A stretch of 64,000 nucleotides of DNA from Yoonia sp. R2331 (GCF_041103235.1 NZ_JBGCUN010000001.1:496001-560000); one strand, 5' to 3'. Shown: positions 9,920-19,955, counted from the stretch's first letter. Program-made: numbers and translations. Notes: a model not told the origin generated them from the letters alone.

Positions 9920-12900
9920 ATGCGGATGATGAACATGCGAAACACAGCCCTGCTAACCAGTGCATTGGCCCTTGCCACAGCTTTCCCTGCCGCGGCGCAA
10001 GACGGCTTTGCCATCTCGCTGAACGGTGATGCGATCATCGGTGATCCGGTGGTGGTCGATACCGTGCGGCGCACCGATGTGGCGCTGGCAAATGCTGATG
10101 TACAGGTGGTCTTTGACGGGCTGGGTGCCGACCCGCGGTTGGACGTGGAGCTGGTCGGTGATCCGGGACGCGCAGGCGACCAAATCACTCTGCAATCGGC
10201 GCTGAACTATCCCGCCTTCGTGCAGCGCGGTGAAATCCGCGTGATTGACCGCGCGGCCCTTGGCGGCGCGCGCACGGTCGCCACGGTGCCGGTTGATCCA
10301 AACGGACAAGTCGCCCTGACCCTGCCAGAAGGTGACGATCTGGTGGTGGTGCACCGGGTCTATGACGCGCAGGGCCGGTTTGATGAAACCGCACCCTTGT
10401 CGGTGATGCGCACGGACACGCGCGGTCTGGCCGAGGGCGTCGAGGACGGCAGCGACAGCGCGCGCCGCCGGGGTATCCCGGTCAGCGGCGGGGCGGTCAC
10501 CGTATCCGGCGCCGACGTGGCCCCCGGTGCGCGGGTTGTGGCATTGGGCGAGGTGGTGCCGACAGACGGCAGCGGCGGCTTTGTGATCCAGCGCATTCTG
10601 CCACCCGGCGACTATGGCGTGGATGTCAGCGTGAATGGTGCTGGCCGGCGCGTGGACCTGACGCGCGACATCACCATCCCCAATGCCGAGTGGTTCTATG
10701 TCGCCACCGCTGATCTGACCTTTGGCATCCGCGAGGGCGACAGCACCACCGGGCGCGAGACCTATCAGACAGGGCGTGTCGCGGGGTTCTTTGACGGCAA
10801 GACCGCAGGCGGCACCCGGATCACCGGGTCGCTGGACACAGGCGAAGGCGATCTGGACCAGATCTTTCGCCGGTTGGATGAACGTGACCCCCGGCAGCTG
10901 CTGTTGCGCGTGGACCCCGCAGATCTCTACCCCACTTATGGCGATGACAGCACAATCGAAGACCGCACACCCACGTCCGGCAAGCTGTTCCTGCGGATCG
11001 AGCGCGAGGCGAACTACCTGCAATGGGGCGACTTTGACAGCGACCTTGGTGACAACCGCTTTGTGCAGAATGACCGGTCGCTCTACGGGCTGTCGGCGGG
11101 GCTGGCGACGTCCAGCGTGACCCCAGCGGGCGAGGCGCGCGCGGCGCTGACACTTTATGCCGCCCAGCCCGACATGCTGCCGCAGCGCGATATCTTCCTT
11201 GGCACAGGCGGCACGGTCTTTTTCCTTGAAAAACAGGATATTGCCCAAGCCTCTGAATCCCTGTCGATCCAATTGCGCGACCCAGACACCGGCCGTGTGA
11301 TCGACACGCAAACCCTGATCGCGGGCGAAGATTACGCAATCAACTACATTCAGGGCATCGTGACCCTGACCCGCCCGATTGAGGCCTCGGCCTCTGACGG
11401 GTTGTTTTCCATCGGGTCGGCGCGCGACGCCGATGTGGTGTTGGTCGCGGCCTATGAACACACGCCCACGGCAGGCGATGTTGACGGCTTTGCCTACGGT
11501 GGCCGGGCCGAGGGCTGGGTGACCGACAATCTGCGGTTCGGGGTTAGCGGAATGCTGGATGAAACCGGCGTGACCGATCACCGGGTGGTCGGCGCTGACC
11601 TGCTATTGGCGCTGTCGGACAATAGTTTTGTCAAAATTGAATATGCGGAATCCGAAGGCACCGGGTTCGACAGTACATTCTCTGCCGATGGCGGGTTGAT
11701 CGTGAATGACATCGCCGCCAGCGGCGACGCGGGGCAGGCGGTCAAGATCGAAGCGCAAGCCGATCTGGCGGAATTGGGACTGGGCAGCGAGGGCGTGGTC
11801 AACGCCTATTACGAGGAACGCACGGCGGGCTTTTCGTCGCTTGATCTGGGCGTGACCAGCGATGAAACGCTCTATGGTCTGTCGGCGGATGTGAAGCTGC
11901 TGGACCGGCTGACGCTGTTGGTGGGCTTTGATCACTACGAAAATGAGGCCGGAGTGCGCACCGTCGATGGCACCTGGCAGCTGGCCTATGAAGCCTCTGA
12001 CCAATGGGAATATGCCGTCGGCGTGGAAGTGCAGGACAACACCGGTGGCACCAATCCCGGCAGCCGCACGGACGTGGCCGCCAAAGTGACCTACCGCCCC
12101 AGCGATGACGCATCGGTCTACGTCTTTGGGCAGGCGACCGTGGATGTGGTCGATCTGCCAGAGAACAACCGATATGGCGTGGGCGGGACCTATGCCTTTG
12201 CCAACGGCTGGGCCGTCGCGGGCGAGGTATCTGACGGCGATCTGGGTGTCGGTGGCCGCATCACCGCCAGCCGCGATGATGGCAACGGGAACACGCGGTA
12301 TTTGGGCTACGAGTTGGAACCGGGCCGCGATCTGAATGGTCTGGTGCTGAATGGCCGCGACCGGGGCCGGTTTGTGGCCGGTGGCACCCAAAGCGTCAGC
12401 AGCACCGTCGATATGTTCGGCGAAAATACCTATGACCTGTTTGGACGGCACCGGTCCCTGACCAGCGCCTATGGGTTGACCTACGCACCCAATGACGCGC
12501 TGTCGATCACCACAGCGCTGGAATTCGGACGCGTGGACGATGGCGATCTTTATGACTTTGAGCGGCAGGCGCTGACCCTTGGCGTGGTCTATGAAGATGA
12601 CCAATTGTCCGCCTCTGGCCGGGTGGAATACCGGGTCGAGGACGGGTTGCAGAACGGCTTGCAAGTGAACGCCGATACCCTGCTGGTATCGGCCAATGCG
12701 GCCTACAAGATTGACGAAGAACGCCGGTTGGTCTTTTCCGCCGATCTGGCCCGATCCCAGACCGATCAAAGCACGCTCGTGGACGGCAATTATGCTGATG
12801 TGGTGCTGGGCTATGCCTTCCGACCGACCCAGGATGACAAGCTGAATGTGCTCGCGCGCTACCGGTATCTTTATGACCTCTACGGGCTGCGGGATGCCAG

Positions 12901-13297
12901 CGACGACAGCGGCATCCGCCAGCGTAGCCATGTGGTCAGCCTAGACGCGACCTATGACTTGAACCCGCAATGGACGCTGGGCGGCAAGGTCGGCTATCGC
13001 AGCAGCCAGACGCTGGATGCGGATGGCAATCTGGATGCGGCCAATGATGCCTGGCTCGCCGCGGCCTCTGCCCGCTGGCATGTGGTCAAGGATTGGGACG
13101 CGCTGATTGAGGTGCGGCAGTTGAACCTTGTGGATGCGGGCACGTCAGAGTCAAGCGCGCTGGGTGCGGTTTACAAATCGCTGAACGCAAACCTCAAGGT
13201 TGGGGTGGGCTATAATTTTGGCAGCTTCTCGGATGATCTGACGGACCTGACAAGGGATGATCAAGGCGCGTTCCTGAACATCATAGCGCAGTTCTGA
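9920..13297 (+). CDS. Outer-membrane beta-barrel protein partnered with the giant repeat protein
   Basis: 1125 residues. The N-terminus has a signal peptide (MRNTALLTSALALATAFPAAA, cleaved before QDG). The middle, about residues 150-480, contains short carboxypeptidase-regulatory-like beta domains (PVSGGAVTVSGADVAPGARV) and a soluble beta region. From about residue 520 to the end there are alternating amphipathic strands with aromatic girdles, and the chain ends in ...NIIAQF with a terminal Phe, the usual barrel-insertion signal. It starts 1 nt after the stop of the giant repeat gene, so translation is probably coupled. By position it may export or anchor its neighbour, but no POTRA or TonB-box motif was recognised. 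The barrel call is based on strand pattern and C-terminal signature; the exact family is not recognised. Confidence 0.75.
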   Translation: MRMMNMRNTALLTSALALATAFPAAAQDGFAISLNGDAIIGDPVVVDTVRRTDVALANADVQVVFDGLGADPRLDVELVGDPGRAGDQITLQSALNYPAFVQRGEIRVIDRAALGGARTVATVPVDPNGQVALTLPEGDDLVVVHRVYDAQGRFDETAPLSVMRTDTRGLAEGVEDGSDSARRRGIPVSGGAVTVSGADVAPGARVVALGEVVPTDGSGGFVIQRILPPGDYGVDVSVNGAGRRVDLTRDITIPNAEWFYVATADLTFGIREGDSTTGRETYQTGRVAGFFDGKTAGGTRITGSLDTGEGDLDQIFRRLDERDPRQLLLRVDPADLYPTYGDDSTIEDRTPTSGKLFLRIEREANYLQWGDFDSDLGDNRFVQNDRSLYGLSAGLATSSVTPAGEARAALTLYAAQPDMLPQRDIFLGTGGTVFFLEKQDIAQASESLSIQLRDPDTGRVIDTQTLIAGEDYAINYIQGIVTLTRPIEASASDGLFSIGSARDADVVLVAAYEHTPTAGDVDGFAYGGRAEGWVTDNLRFGVSGMLDETGVTDHRVVGADLLLALSDNSFVKIEYAESEGTGFDSTFSADGGLIVNDIAASGDAGQAVKIEAQADLAELGLGSEGVVNAYYEERTAGFSSLDLGVTSDETLYGLSADVKLLDRLTLLVGFDHYENEAGVRTVDGTWQLAYEASDQWEYAVGVEVQDNTGGTNPGSRTDVAAKVTYRPSDDASVYVFGQATVDVVDLPENNRYGVGGTYAFANGWAVAGEVSDGDLGVGGRITASRDDGNGNTRYLGYELEPGRDLNGLVLNGRDRGRFVAGGTQSVSSTVDMFGENTYDLFGRHRSLTSAYGLTYAPNDALSITTALEFGRVDDGDLYDFERQALTLGVVYEDDQLSASGRVEYRVEDGLQNGLQVNADTLLVSANAAYKIDEERRLVFSADLARSQTDQSTLVDGNYADVVLGYAFRPTQDDKLNVLARYRYLYDLYGLRDASDDSGIRQRSHVVSLDATYDLNPQWTLGGKVGYRSSQTLDADGNLDAANDAWLAAASARWHVVKDWDALIEVRQLNLVDAGTSESSALGAVYKSLNANLKVGVGYNFGSFSDDLTDLTRDDQGAFLNIIAQF

Positions 13298-13381
13298 ATG
13301 TCGCCTTTGCGCGCCGAAAGGGGCAATTGGGTTGGACGGCGGCGACCCTGATGGTGCAATTTGCGCCAAAGGGGAACATTC

Positions 13382-14833
13382 ATGACCAAAAGCTATCAAA
13401 ACTATATCGGCGGTGACTGGGTATCGGGCACGTCAGAGGTGGAAAACCGCAATCCGTCTGACCTGTCGGATGTGATCGGCCATTATGCGCAGGCCAGTGC
13501 AGACCAATTGGAACAGGCGCTGGATGCAGCGCGGGCCGCACAGGCGGATTGGGCCGCTTACGGGATCGAGCGCAAGTACAACGTGCTGATGTCCATCGGG
13601 TCCGAAATGATGGCCCGCGCCGAAGAGTTGGGCACCTTGCTCAGCCGCGAAGAGGGCAAGCCGCTGGCCGAGGGCAAGGGCGAGGTTTATCGCGCCGGGC
13701 AGTTTTTCACATATTACGCTGCCGAAACACTGCGCCAGATCGGTGAAAACGCAGATAGCGTGCGTGACGGGATCGAGGTGGACGTGCGGCGCGAACCGGT
13801 GGGCGTGGTCGCAATCATCAGCCCGTGGAATTTTCCAACGGCGACCGCATCATGGAAGATCGCGCCGGCACTTTGCTACGGCAATGCGGTGATCTGGAAA
13901 CCGGCGAATGTCACGCCGGCCTCTGCCGTGGCCCTGACCGAGATCATCGCCAAACAGGACATTCCGCCGGGTCTTTTCAATCTGGTGATGGGTGCGGGCC
14001 GCGACGTGGGTCAGCGGCTGGTCGAAAGCCCCAAGGTCAACGCAATTTCCTTTACCGGGTCGGTGCCGGTGGGCAAAGGGATCGCCACGGCGGCCATTCA
14101 GAACCTGACCAAGGTGCAGATGGAAATGGGGTCCAAGAACGCCTTGGCGGTGATGGACGATGCCGATCTGGATCTGGCCGCTGCACTGGCCGCAGGCGGA
14201 GCCTTTGGCGGGTCGGGGCAGAAATGCACGGCATCCTCGCGGTTGATCGTCCACGCCGCGGTGCATGACGCCTTTGTCGAGAAACTGATCGCCGCGACAA
14301 AGGCGCTCAAGGTCGGGCATGCATTGGAAGCGGGCACACAAATCGGACCGGTGGTGTCCGAGGATCAGTTGCAGGGCAATCTGGGCTACGTTGATCTGGG
14401 CAAATCCGAAGGTGCTGAACTGGTCTGCGGCGGAACCCGGGTCGAGATGCCGACCGAAGGCTACTACATGACCCCCGGCGTGTTTCTGGGCACCACAAAT
14501 GCGATGCGGATCAACCGAGAAGAGATGTTCGCGCCTCTGGCCGCCGTGATCAAGGTTGACAGCTATGACGAAGCGCTGGGCGTGGTCAATGACACCAACT
14601 TTGGCCTGACATCTGGCATTGTCACCACGTCACTGGCACGCGCCACGCATTTCCGGCGCAATGCCCGCACCGGTGTGGTGACGGTGAACCTGCCCACCGC
14701 TGGCACGGATTACCATGTCCCATTCGGCGGCCGCGGTGACAGCTCTTACGGGCCGCGCGAGCAGGGGAAGGCGGCGGCGGAGTTCTATACCACAGTCAAA
14801 ACCGCATACATTTCGGCAGGAAATCCCGGCTGA
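13382..14833 (+). CDS. NAD(P)-dependent aldehyde dehydrogenase, probably alpha-ketoglutaric semialdehyde type
   Basis: 483 residues, full length for the ALDH superfamily. The start is the ATG at 13382, 8 nt after an AAGGGGAA ribosome-binding site; an in-frame GTG further upstream has no such site. The oxyanion Asn sits in SPWNFPTATASWK, the general base Glu in MEMGSKNALAV, and the nucleophilic Cys in GSGQKCTASSR. The N-terminus YQNYIGGDWVSG and the overall sequence look like bacterial alpha-ketoglutaric (2,5-dioxovalerate) semialdehyde dehydrogenases, which finish oxidative pentose or hexarate degradation by making 2-oxoglutarate. Superfamily membership is certain. The substrate is inferred, because the gene stands alone between the surface-protein pair and the convergent rpiB. 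Confidence 0.85.
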   Translation: MTKSYQNYIGGDWVSGTSEVENRNPSDLSDVIGHYAQASADQLEQALDAARAAQADWAAYGIERKYNVLMSIGSEMMARAEELGTLLSREEGKPLAEGKGEVYRAGQFFTYYAAETLRQIGENADSVRDGIEVDVRREPVGVVAIISPWNFPTATASWKIAPALCYGNAVIWKPANVTPASAVALTEIIAKQDIPPGLFNLVMGAGRDVGQRLVESPKVNAISFTGSVPVGKGIATAAIQNLTKVQMEMGSKNALAVMDDADLDLAAALAAGGAFGGSGQKCTASSRLIVHAAVHDAFVEKLIAATKALKVGHALEAGTQIGPVVSEDQLQGNLGYVDLGKSEGAELVCGGTRVEMPTEGYYMTPGVFLGTTNAMRINREEMFAPLAAVIKVDSYDEALGVVNDTNFGLTSGIVTTSLARATHFRRNARTGVVTVNLPTAGTDYHVPFGGRGDSSYGPREQGKAAAEFYTTVKTAYISAGNPG

Positions 14834-14855
14834 ATGTCAAAAAAAGATCAGGGCG

Positions 14856-15305
14856 TTAGGATTCCAGCGCCTTGATCATATCCACGCGCTTGGCATGACG
14901 TCCGCCCTCAAACGGGGTGGACATGAAGGCATCCACGATCTCGACCGCGAGGCTTTCGCCAATGACCCGCGCGCCCAAGGCCAGCATATTGGCATCGTTG
15001 TGGGCGCGGATCATCTTGGCTGAAAAGGTATCCATGCAGACGCCGCAGCGAATGCCCGGCACCTTGTTGGCAGCCATCATGATGCCCTGACCGGTGCCAC
15101 ACAGGATGATGCCTAGATCAGCCTCTCCTGCCGCGACGATGTCCGCAGCCGCCTGCCCATGCGCGGGGTAGTCGGTGCTTTCGGTTGTGACCGGGCCAAT
15201 GTCGCGGACGGTGTGGCCCTGTGCGGTCAGATGTGCGGCGATGGCCTGCCGCAAATCCACCGCGCCGTGGTCGCTGGACAGGACGATTGTAGTGCTCTGT
15301 GTCAT
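14856..15305 (-). CDS. rpiB: Ribose-5-phosphate isomerase B (RpiB/LacAB family)
   Basis: 149 residues, the standard length. It interconverts ribose 5-phosphate and ribulose 5-phosphate in the cytosolic non-oxidative pentose phosphate pathway. Visible family motifs are the N-terminal SSDHGAVDLR phosphate-binding loop, the catalytic-Cys segment ILCGTGQGIMMAANKV, and RCGVCMDTFSAKMIRAHNDANMLALGARV. The gene follows gcvP on the minus strand across a double hairpin, so it is probably a separate or read-through unit. It converges on the dehydrogenase with only 22 nt between stops. LacA/LacB or another sugar-phosphate isomerase of the same fold is possible, but no lac-type neighbours exist. Confidence 0.9.
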   Translation of the reverse strand: MTQSTTIVLSSDHGAVDLRQAIAAHLTAQGHTVRDIGPVTTESTDYPAHGQAAADIVAAGEADLGIILCGTGQGIMMAANKVPGIRCGVCMDTFSAKMIRAHNDANMLALGARVIGESLAVEIVDAFMSTPFEGGRHAKRVDMIKALES

Positions 15306-15342
15306 GGCATTTCCCGTTTTGACCGACCTTTATCGCGGGGCA

Positions 15343-15387
15343 CCAAAATCTTCAAAGATTTTGGCCGGACTTTTTCAAAAAGTCCGG
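15343..15387 (-). terminator. Two adjacent perfect hairpins downstream of gcvP
   Basis: Two back-to-back inverted repeats fill the gcvP-rpiB gap. The first is 10 bp with a 2-nt loop (CCAAAATCTT/AAGATTTTGG, 15343-15364). The second is 11 bp with a 1-nt loop (CCGGACTTTTT/AAAAAGTCCGG, 15365-15387). They begin 3 nt after the gcvP stop. They probably terminate or stabilise the gcvTHP transcript. The paired TCTTCAAAGA and TTTTTCAAAAA cores look like a dispersed intergenic repeat. Confidence 0.6.
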
Positions 15388-15390
15388 CGC

Positions 15391-18231
15391 CTACTCAGCG
15401 GCCTCTGCGTAATCCTCCATCGGGGGGCAGATGCAGACCAGATTGCGATCGCCAAACACGTTGTCGACCCGGTTGACCGGCGGCCAGTATTTGTCCACGC
15501 GGAACGCGCCCGGCGGGAAACAGCCCTGTTCGCGGCTATAGGGCCGGTCCCAGTCGCGCACGAGGTCTTCCATCGTGTGCGGTGCGTTGTGCAGTGGGCT
15601 GGCCGCATAGTCGACAGAGCCGCTTGCCACCGCGTCAATCTCTGCCCGGATCGCCAGCATCGCATCGCAGAATCGGTCAAGCTCAGCTTTGGTTTCGGAT
15701 TCCGTGGGTTCGATCATCAGCGTACCAGCGACGGGCCATGACATCGTGGGCGCGTGAAAGCCGCAGTCGATCAGCCGTTTGGCGATGTCATCGACCGTGA
15801 CCCCATGTTCGGCAAAGGGGCGCGTGTCGATAATACATTCATGCGCCACCCGGCCCGTTGGCCCCTTGTAAAGCACGTCATAAGCCCCTGCGAGCCGCGC
15901 TGCGATGTAATTGGCGTTCAGGATCGCCACGCGCGTCGCTTGGGTCAGACCCTCGCCGCCCATCATCAGGCAATAGGCCCAGGAGATCGGCAAAAGCGAG
16001 GGCGATCCGAAGGCGGCGGCAGAGACCGCGCCCTCACCACCGTTGGGATCGCCCGGCAGATGCGGGACAAGGTGGTCCTTGACCCCAATCGGCCCCATGC
16101 CGGGGCCACCACCGCCATGCGGGATGCAAAACGTCTTGTGCAGGTTCAGGTGGCTGACGTCACCGCCCAGATCGCCTGGGCGCGACAGGCCCACCATCGC
16201 GTTCATGTTGGCCCCGTCGATATAGACCTGCCCGCCGTGGTCATGGGTGATTTGACAAACCTCGGTCACGGTTTCCTCAAACACGCCGTGAGTGCTGGGA
16301 TAGGTAATCATGCATCCTGCTAGGTTGTCGGCGTGCTGTTCCGCCTTGGCGCGGAAATCGTCCAGATCAATATCGCCGTTCGTGGCCGATTTGACCGCCA
16401 CGACTTTCCAGCCGACCATCTGCGCGCTGGCCGGGTTGGTGCCATGCGCAGACATCGGGATCAGGCAGACGTTGCGATGCCCCTGACCATTGGCGCGGTG
16501 GTAGGCCGCAATCGTCAGCAGGCCTGCGTATTCGCCCTGCGCGCCGGAATTGGGCTGCATCGAAATTGCCGCATAACCGGTGATGTCACACAGCTTGGCC
16601 GACAGATCGTCGATCATCTCTTGATAGCCCGCTGCCTGATCTTTCGGGCAATAGGGATGCAGCAGCGAAAAGTCGCGCCAGCTGACCGGCATCATCTCTG
16701 CCGCTGAATTGAGCTTCATCGTGCAGGACCCAAGCGGGATCATTGCACGATCCAGCGCCAGATCACGATCTGCGAGACGGCGCATATAGCGCATCATCTC
16801 GGTCTCGGCCCGGTTCATGTGAAAGACCGGGTGAGTCAAATAGGCCGACTGCCGCACCAGCGCATCGGGCATCCGGTATTCCGCGGTCAGGTCTGTGTCG
16901 CGTTCCGTAATGCCAAAGGCGCGCCAGACTTTTTTGATCGTGGCGGGGCGGCAATATTCATCGAGCGTGATCCCGACCTTTGTCTTGCCCACGCGGCGCA
17001 GGTTCACGCCTTCGTTCACCGCCGCCTGCATCACGCCGCGCTGCAACAGGCCCACGTCGACGGTGATGGTGTCAAAGAAGGCGTCAGGCTCAACCTTGAA
17101 CCCGGCCTCTTCCAGCCCGCGCGCCAGCCGGACGGTTTTGCGGTGGATGCGCTGGGCAATGGCCTTAAGGCCCTCTGGCCCGTGGAACACTGCATAAAAC
17201 CCGGCCATCACAGCCAGCAGGGCTTGGGCCGTGCAAACGTTCGATGTCGCCTTTTCGCGGCGAATGTGCTGCTCGCGCGTTTGCAGCGACAACCGGTAGG
17301 CGCGGTTGCCGTGGCTGTCGACACTGACACCCACGATCCGGCCCGGCATGTTGCGTGCGTATTGCTGTTTGGTCGCCATATAGGCGGCATGTGGGCCGCC
17401 ATAGCCAACCGGCACACCAAAACGCTGGGTGGTGCCCACGGCGATGTCAGCCCCCATCGCACCCGGTTCTTTCAGCAGGGTCAGTGACAGCGGATCGGCA
17501 GAGATAATGCCGATCGCCTTGGCATCATGCAGGGCTGCGATTTGGTCGGTGAAATCGCGCAAGTGCCCATAAGTGCCGGGGTATTGGAAGATCGCGCCAA
17601 AAACCGACGATGCGTCCATGTCATCGGGGCTGCCGACGATCACCTCGATCCCCAAGGGGGCGGCACGGGTCTGGATCACTGCGATGTTCTGGGGATGGCA
17701 GTTTTCATCAACAAAGAACGCATTGGCTTTGGACTTGGCCACCCGCTGCGCCATGGTCATCGCTTCGGCGCAGGCCGTTGCCTCATCCAGCAGCGATGCA
17801 TTGGCAATCTCAAGCCCGGTTAGGTCGCTGACCATCGTCTGAAAGTTCAACAGTGCCTCAAGTCGGCCCTGCGAAATCTCGGGTTGGTAAGGGGTATAGG
17901 CGGTATACCACGCGGGGTTTTCAAGGATGTTGCGCTGGATCGCGGGGGGGGTAATCGTGCCGTGATAGCCTTGGCCGATCAGGCTGGTCAGCACCTTGTT
18001 CTTCGATGCCGTCACCCGCATGTGGTGCAACAGCTCGCGTTCGGACTTGGGCTTGCCGAAATCCAGCGGGTCTTTCTGGCGGATGCCGGGGGGCAGGGTG
18101 TCGTCAATCAAGGTCGCCAGATCATCCGCGCCGACGACCTGCAGCATCTCGTCCATTTCAGCGGGCGAGGGGCCAATATGGCGGCGGTTGGCAAAATCAT
18201 AGGGCAGATAATCTGTCGGCTTGAAGGTCAT
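15391..18231 (-). CDS. gcvP: Glycine dehydrogenase (aminomethyl-transferring), P protein
   Basis: 946 residues, the full-length single-chain form with fused N- and C-terminal halves. It decarboxylates glycine with pyridoxal phosphate and passes the aminomethyl group to lipoyl-GcvH. The PLP lysine is K699 in [17 protein letters not shown]; the family N-terminus [14 protein letters not shown] and SYIGMGYH-like region ([12 protein letters not shown]) are present. It lies 5 nt downstream of gcvH and is co-transcribed with gcvT and gcvH, presumably under the glycine riboswitch at 19805-19955. Nothing appears truncated. Confidence 0.97.
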   Translation of the reverse strand: MTFKPTDYLPYDFANRRHIGPSPAEMDEMLQVVGADDLATLIDDTLPPGIRQKDPLDFGKPKSERELLHHMRVTASKNKVLTSLIGQGYHGTITPPAIQRNILENPAWYTAYTPYQPEISQGRLEALLNFQTMVSDLTGLEIANASLLDEATACAEAMTMAQRVAKSKANAFFVDENCHPQNIAVIQTRAAPLGIEVIVGSPDDMDASSVFGAIFQYPGTYGHLRDFTDQIAALHDAKAIGIISADPLSLTLLKEPGAMGADIAVGTTQRFGVPVGYGGPHAAYMATKQQYARNMPGRIVGVSVDSHGNRAYRLSLQTREQHIRREKATSNVCTAQALLAVMAGFYAVFHGPEGLKAIAQRIHRKTVRLARGLEEAGFKVEPDAFFDTITVDVGLLQRGVMQAAVNEGVNLRRVGKTKVGITLDEYCRPATIKKVWRAFGITERDTDLTAEYRMPDALVRQSAYLTHPVFHMNRAETEMMRYMRRLADRDLALDRAMIPLGSCTMKLNSAAEMMPVSWRDFSLLHPYCPKDQAAGYQEMIDDLSAKLCDITGYAAISMQPNSGAQGEYAGLLTIAAYHRANGQGHRNVCLIPMSAHGTNPASAQMVGWKVVAVKSATNGDIDLDDFRAKAEQHADNLAGCMITYPSTHGVFEETVTEVCQITHDHGGQVYIDGANMNAMVGLSRPGDLGGDVSHLNLHKTFCIPHGGGGPGMGPIGVKDHLVPHLPGDPNGGEGAVSAAAFGSPSLLPISWAYCLMMGGEGLTQATRVAILNANYIAARLAGAYDVLYKGPTGRVAHECIIDTRPFAEHGVTVDDIAKRLIDCGFHAPTMSWPVAGTLMIEPTESETKAELDRFCDAMLAIRAEIDAVASGSVDYAASPLHNAPHTMEDLVRDWDRPYSREQGCFPPGAFRVDKYWPPVNRVDNVFGDRNLVCICPPMEDYAEAAE

Positions 18232-18236
18232 GTGCG

Positions 18237-18596
18237 TTACTCCACCAGCGCTTTGTAGGCAGCTTCATCCAGGTATTCGTCCATCTTGGACAAATCGTCC
18301 GACTTGATCTTAAAGAACCAGCCGTCGCCCAGCGGGTCCTCGTTCACCAGTGCGGGATTGTCGGCAAGTGCCTCGTTTACTTCGACAATTTCGCCGTCCA
18401 GCGGGGCAAGGATGTCGGACGCGGCTTTCACACTTTCAATCACCACCGCCTCGTCATCGACGACGACTTCGGTCCCGACCTCTGGCAGTTCGACAAAGAC
18501 GATGTCGCCCAGTTGCGTGGCGGCATGTTCGGTGATGCCCACGACCACAACGTCATCTTCGACGCGCAGCCATTCGTGTTCTTCGGTGAATTTCAT
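18237..18596 (-). CDS. gcvH: Glycine cleavage system H protein (lipoyl carrier)
   Basis: 119 residues, usual size. It shuttles the aminomethyl intermediate between the P, T and L proteins on a lipoyl arm. The lipoylated residue is K57 in [10 protein letters not shown], preceded by the hallmark HEWLRVE and [19 protein letters not shown]. It is the middle gene of gcvTHP, with 18 nt to gcvT and 5 nt to gcvP. The L protein would be a dihydrolipoyl dehydrogenase; the window's only candidate is the lpd at 39366-40754. Confidence 0.97.
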   Translation of the reverse strand: MKFTEEHEWLRVEDDVVVVGITEHAATQLGDIVFVELPEVGTEVVVDDEAVVIESVKAASDILAPLDGEIVEVNEALADNPALVNEDPLGDGWFFKIKSDDLSKMDEYLDEAAYKALVE

Positions 18597-18614
18597 GATG
18601 GTTCCCTCTTGGTC

Positions 18615-19727
18615 TTAACGTTTGAAATTTGCGGGGGTGAAGGGCAGGGCGGTGACGGTGAGCGGCAGGCGTTTGCCGCGCAACTCTCCATAGACAACCG
18701 TGCCTTGGGCGGCATGGCCCGTGCTGACATAGCCCATCGCGACCGGTCCCTCGACCGTCGGGCCAAAACCGCCGGACGTGATTTTGCCGATGGGGGTGAC
18801 GGCGTCCGCCTCATCAAACAAAAGCACACCTTCGCGCATCGGCGCCCGGCCTTCGGGGCGCAGGCCGACCCGTTTGCGTGTGGTACCATCCGCGATCTGG
18901 GCCAGAATGACATCGGCACCTGGAAAGCCGCCCGCGCGGTCGCCACCTGTGCGGCGCACCTTTTGGATCGCCCAGGTCAGGGCCGCCTCCACCGGGGATG
19001 TCTGGTCATCAATGTCGTGTCCATAAAGGCATAAGCCGCCTTCTAGCCGCAGACTGTCGCGCGCGCCTAACCCAATTGCTTCAACATCATCATGTGCCAG
19101 AAGCTCTTTCGCCAGCGCCGCTGCCTGCGCTGCCGGCACCGAAATTTCATAGCCATCCTCACCGGTATAGCCAGAGCGTGAGATCCAGCATGCGGCACCG
19201 TTCAGATCAATGGTTGCCACATCCATAAATGCCATGTCGGCCACGGCAGGGTTCAGGCTCGATAGCACCGCCTCTGCCGCAGGGCCCTGCAATGCCAAAA
19301 GCGCGCGGTCGGTCACTTCGATGACCTCGACGCCGTTCAGATGCGCCCGCAAATGCGCGATGTCCGCGTCTTTGCAGGCGGCGTTGACGACCACAAAGAT
19401 ATGATCCCCGCGATTGGCGAGCATCAGATCATCCATGATTCCGCCCGCGTCATTGGTGAAAAAGCCGTAGCGCTGCCGCCCTTCGGCAAGGCCCACCACG
19501 TCAACCGGCACCAGCGTTTCAAAGGCTGCGGCGGCATCCGCGCCGACCAGTTTGACCTGCCCCATGTGGCTGACATCAAACAGCCCAGCCTTTGCGCGGC
19601 AGTGCAGATGTTCCTTCATCACGCCAAGCCCATACTGCACGGGCATCTCATAGCCCGCAAAGGGCACCATCTTGGCCCCAAGGCCCACATGCAGATCAAA
19701 CAGCGGCGTGCGTTTCAGATCACTCAT
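18615..19727 (-). CDS. gcvT: Glycine cleavage system T protein (aminomethyltransferase)
   Basis: 370 residues. It releases ammonia from aminomethyl-GcvH and transfers the C1 unit to tetrahydrofolate. Visible signatures are LFDLHVGLGAKMVPFAGYEMPVQY, the conserved LFDVSHMGQ, SRSGYTGEDGYEISVP and the C-terminal GYVSTGHAAQGT region. The start is the ATG at 19725-19727, because it follows an AAGGGGA ribosome-binding site at the right distance; an upstream in-frame ATG would add seven residues and bury that site. First gene of gcvTHP, directly below the glycine riboswitch. Confidence 0.96.
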   Translation of the reverse strand: MSDLKRTPLFDLHVGLGAKMVPFAGYEMPVQYGLGVMKEHLHCRAKAGLFDVSHMGQVKLVGADAAAAFETLVPVDVVGLAEGRQRYGFFTNDAGGIMDDLMLANRGDHIFVVVNAACKDADIAHLRAHLNGVEVIEVTDRALLALQGPAAEAVLSSLNPAVADMAFMDVATIDLNGAACWISRSGYTGEDGYEISVPAAQAAALAKELLAHDDVEAIGLGARDSLRLEGGLCLYGHDIDDQTSPVEAALTWAIQKVRRTGGDRAGGFPGADVILAQIADGTTRKRVGLRPEGRAPMREGVLLFDEADAVTPIGKITSGGFGPTVEGPVAMGYVSTGHAAQGTVVYGELRGKRLPLTVTALPFTPANFKR

Positions 19728-19768
19728 CCCGTTCCCCTTTCGGGCCACGCTGATCTGTTGGGATCACC

Positions 19769-19808
19769 GGGCACCACATGGGCGCGCTGATTGCGCGCCG
19801 TGATGCCC
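19769..19808 (-). promoter_or_regulatory. Expression-platform hairpin of the glycine riboswitch
   Basis: On the minus strand GGGCATCAC pairs with GTGGTGCCC (one G-U pair) around an inner GGCGCGC/GCGCGCC stem with an AATCA loop. Its 5' arm overlaps the last G-run of the second aptamer, so aptamer closure and this hairpin could compete. It ends about 40 nt before gcvT and has no U-tract, so the mechanism (termination or translation control) is not decided by the sequence. Confidence 0.55.
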
Positions 19809-19955
19809 CCTCTGTCCTTTGGCCTGAGATCGTTATCCCTTCGGCGGGCCTGTCAGGGCCACTCTCCAGAGTCTTGTCGTTGCAACGGTCCTTTGGCCTG
19901 AGCGTTTCCGGGGCGGTTGCGCCTTCGGCACCGGATAAACCGGTTCTCCCGTTGC
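19805..19955 (-). ncRNA. Tandem glycine riboswitch upstream of gcvT
   Basis: Read on the minus strand, two consecutive aptamers are visible. The first runs from about 19955 with GGGAGAACC, GCCGAAGGCGCAAC and CTCAGGCCAAAGGAC. The second begins near 19880 with CTGGAGAGTGG, GCCGAAGGGATAAC and CTCAGGCCAAAGGACAGAGGG. These are the conserved glycine-aptamer segments, and tandem aptamers are the classic form ahead of gcvT. It should switch gcvTHP expression on glycine binding. Confidence 0.93.

Noticed and set aside
781-12931. Many long open frames opposite the repeat protein and barrel genes (for example 781-1314, 6532-7305, 7864-8799, 9953-11581, 11603-12931).
   Set aside because: They are shadows of GC-rich coding sequence: no ribosome-binding sites, low-complexity His/Arg-rich products, and no family resemblance.
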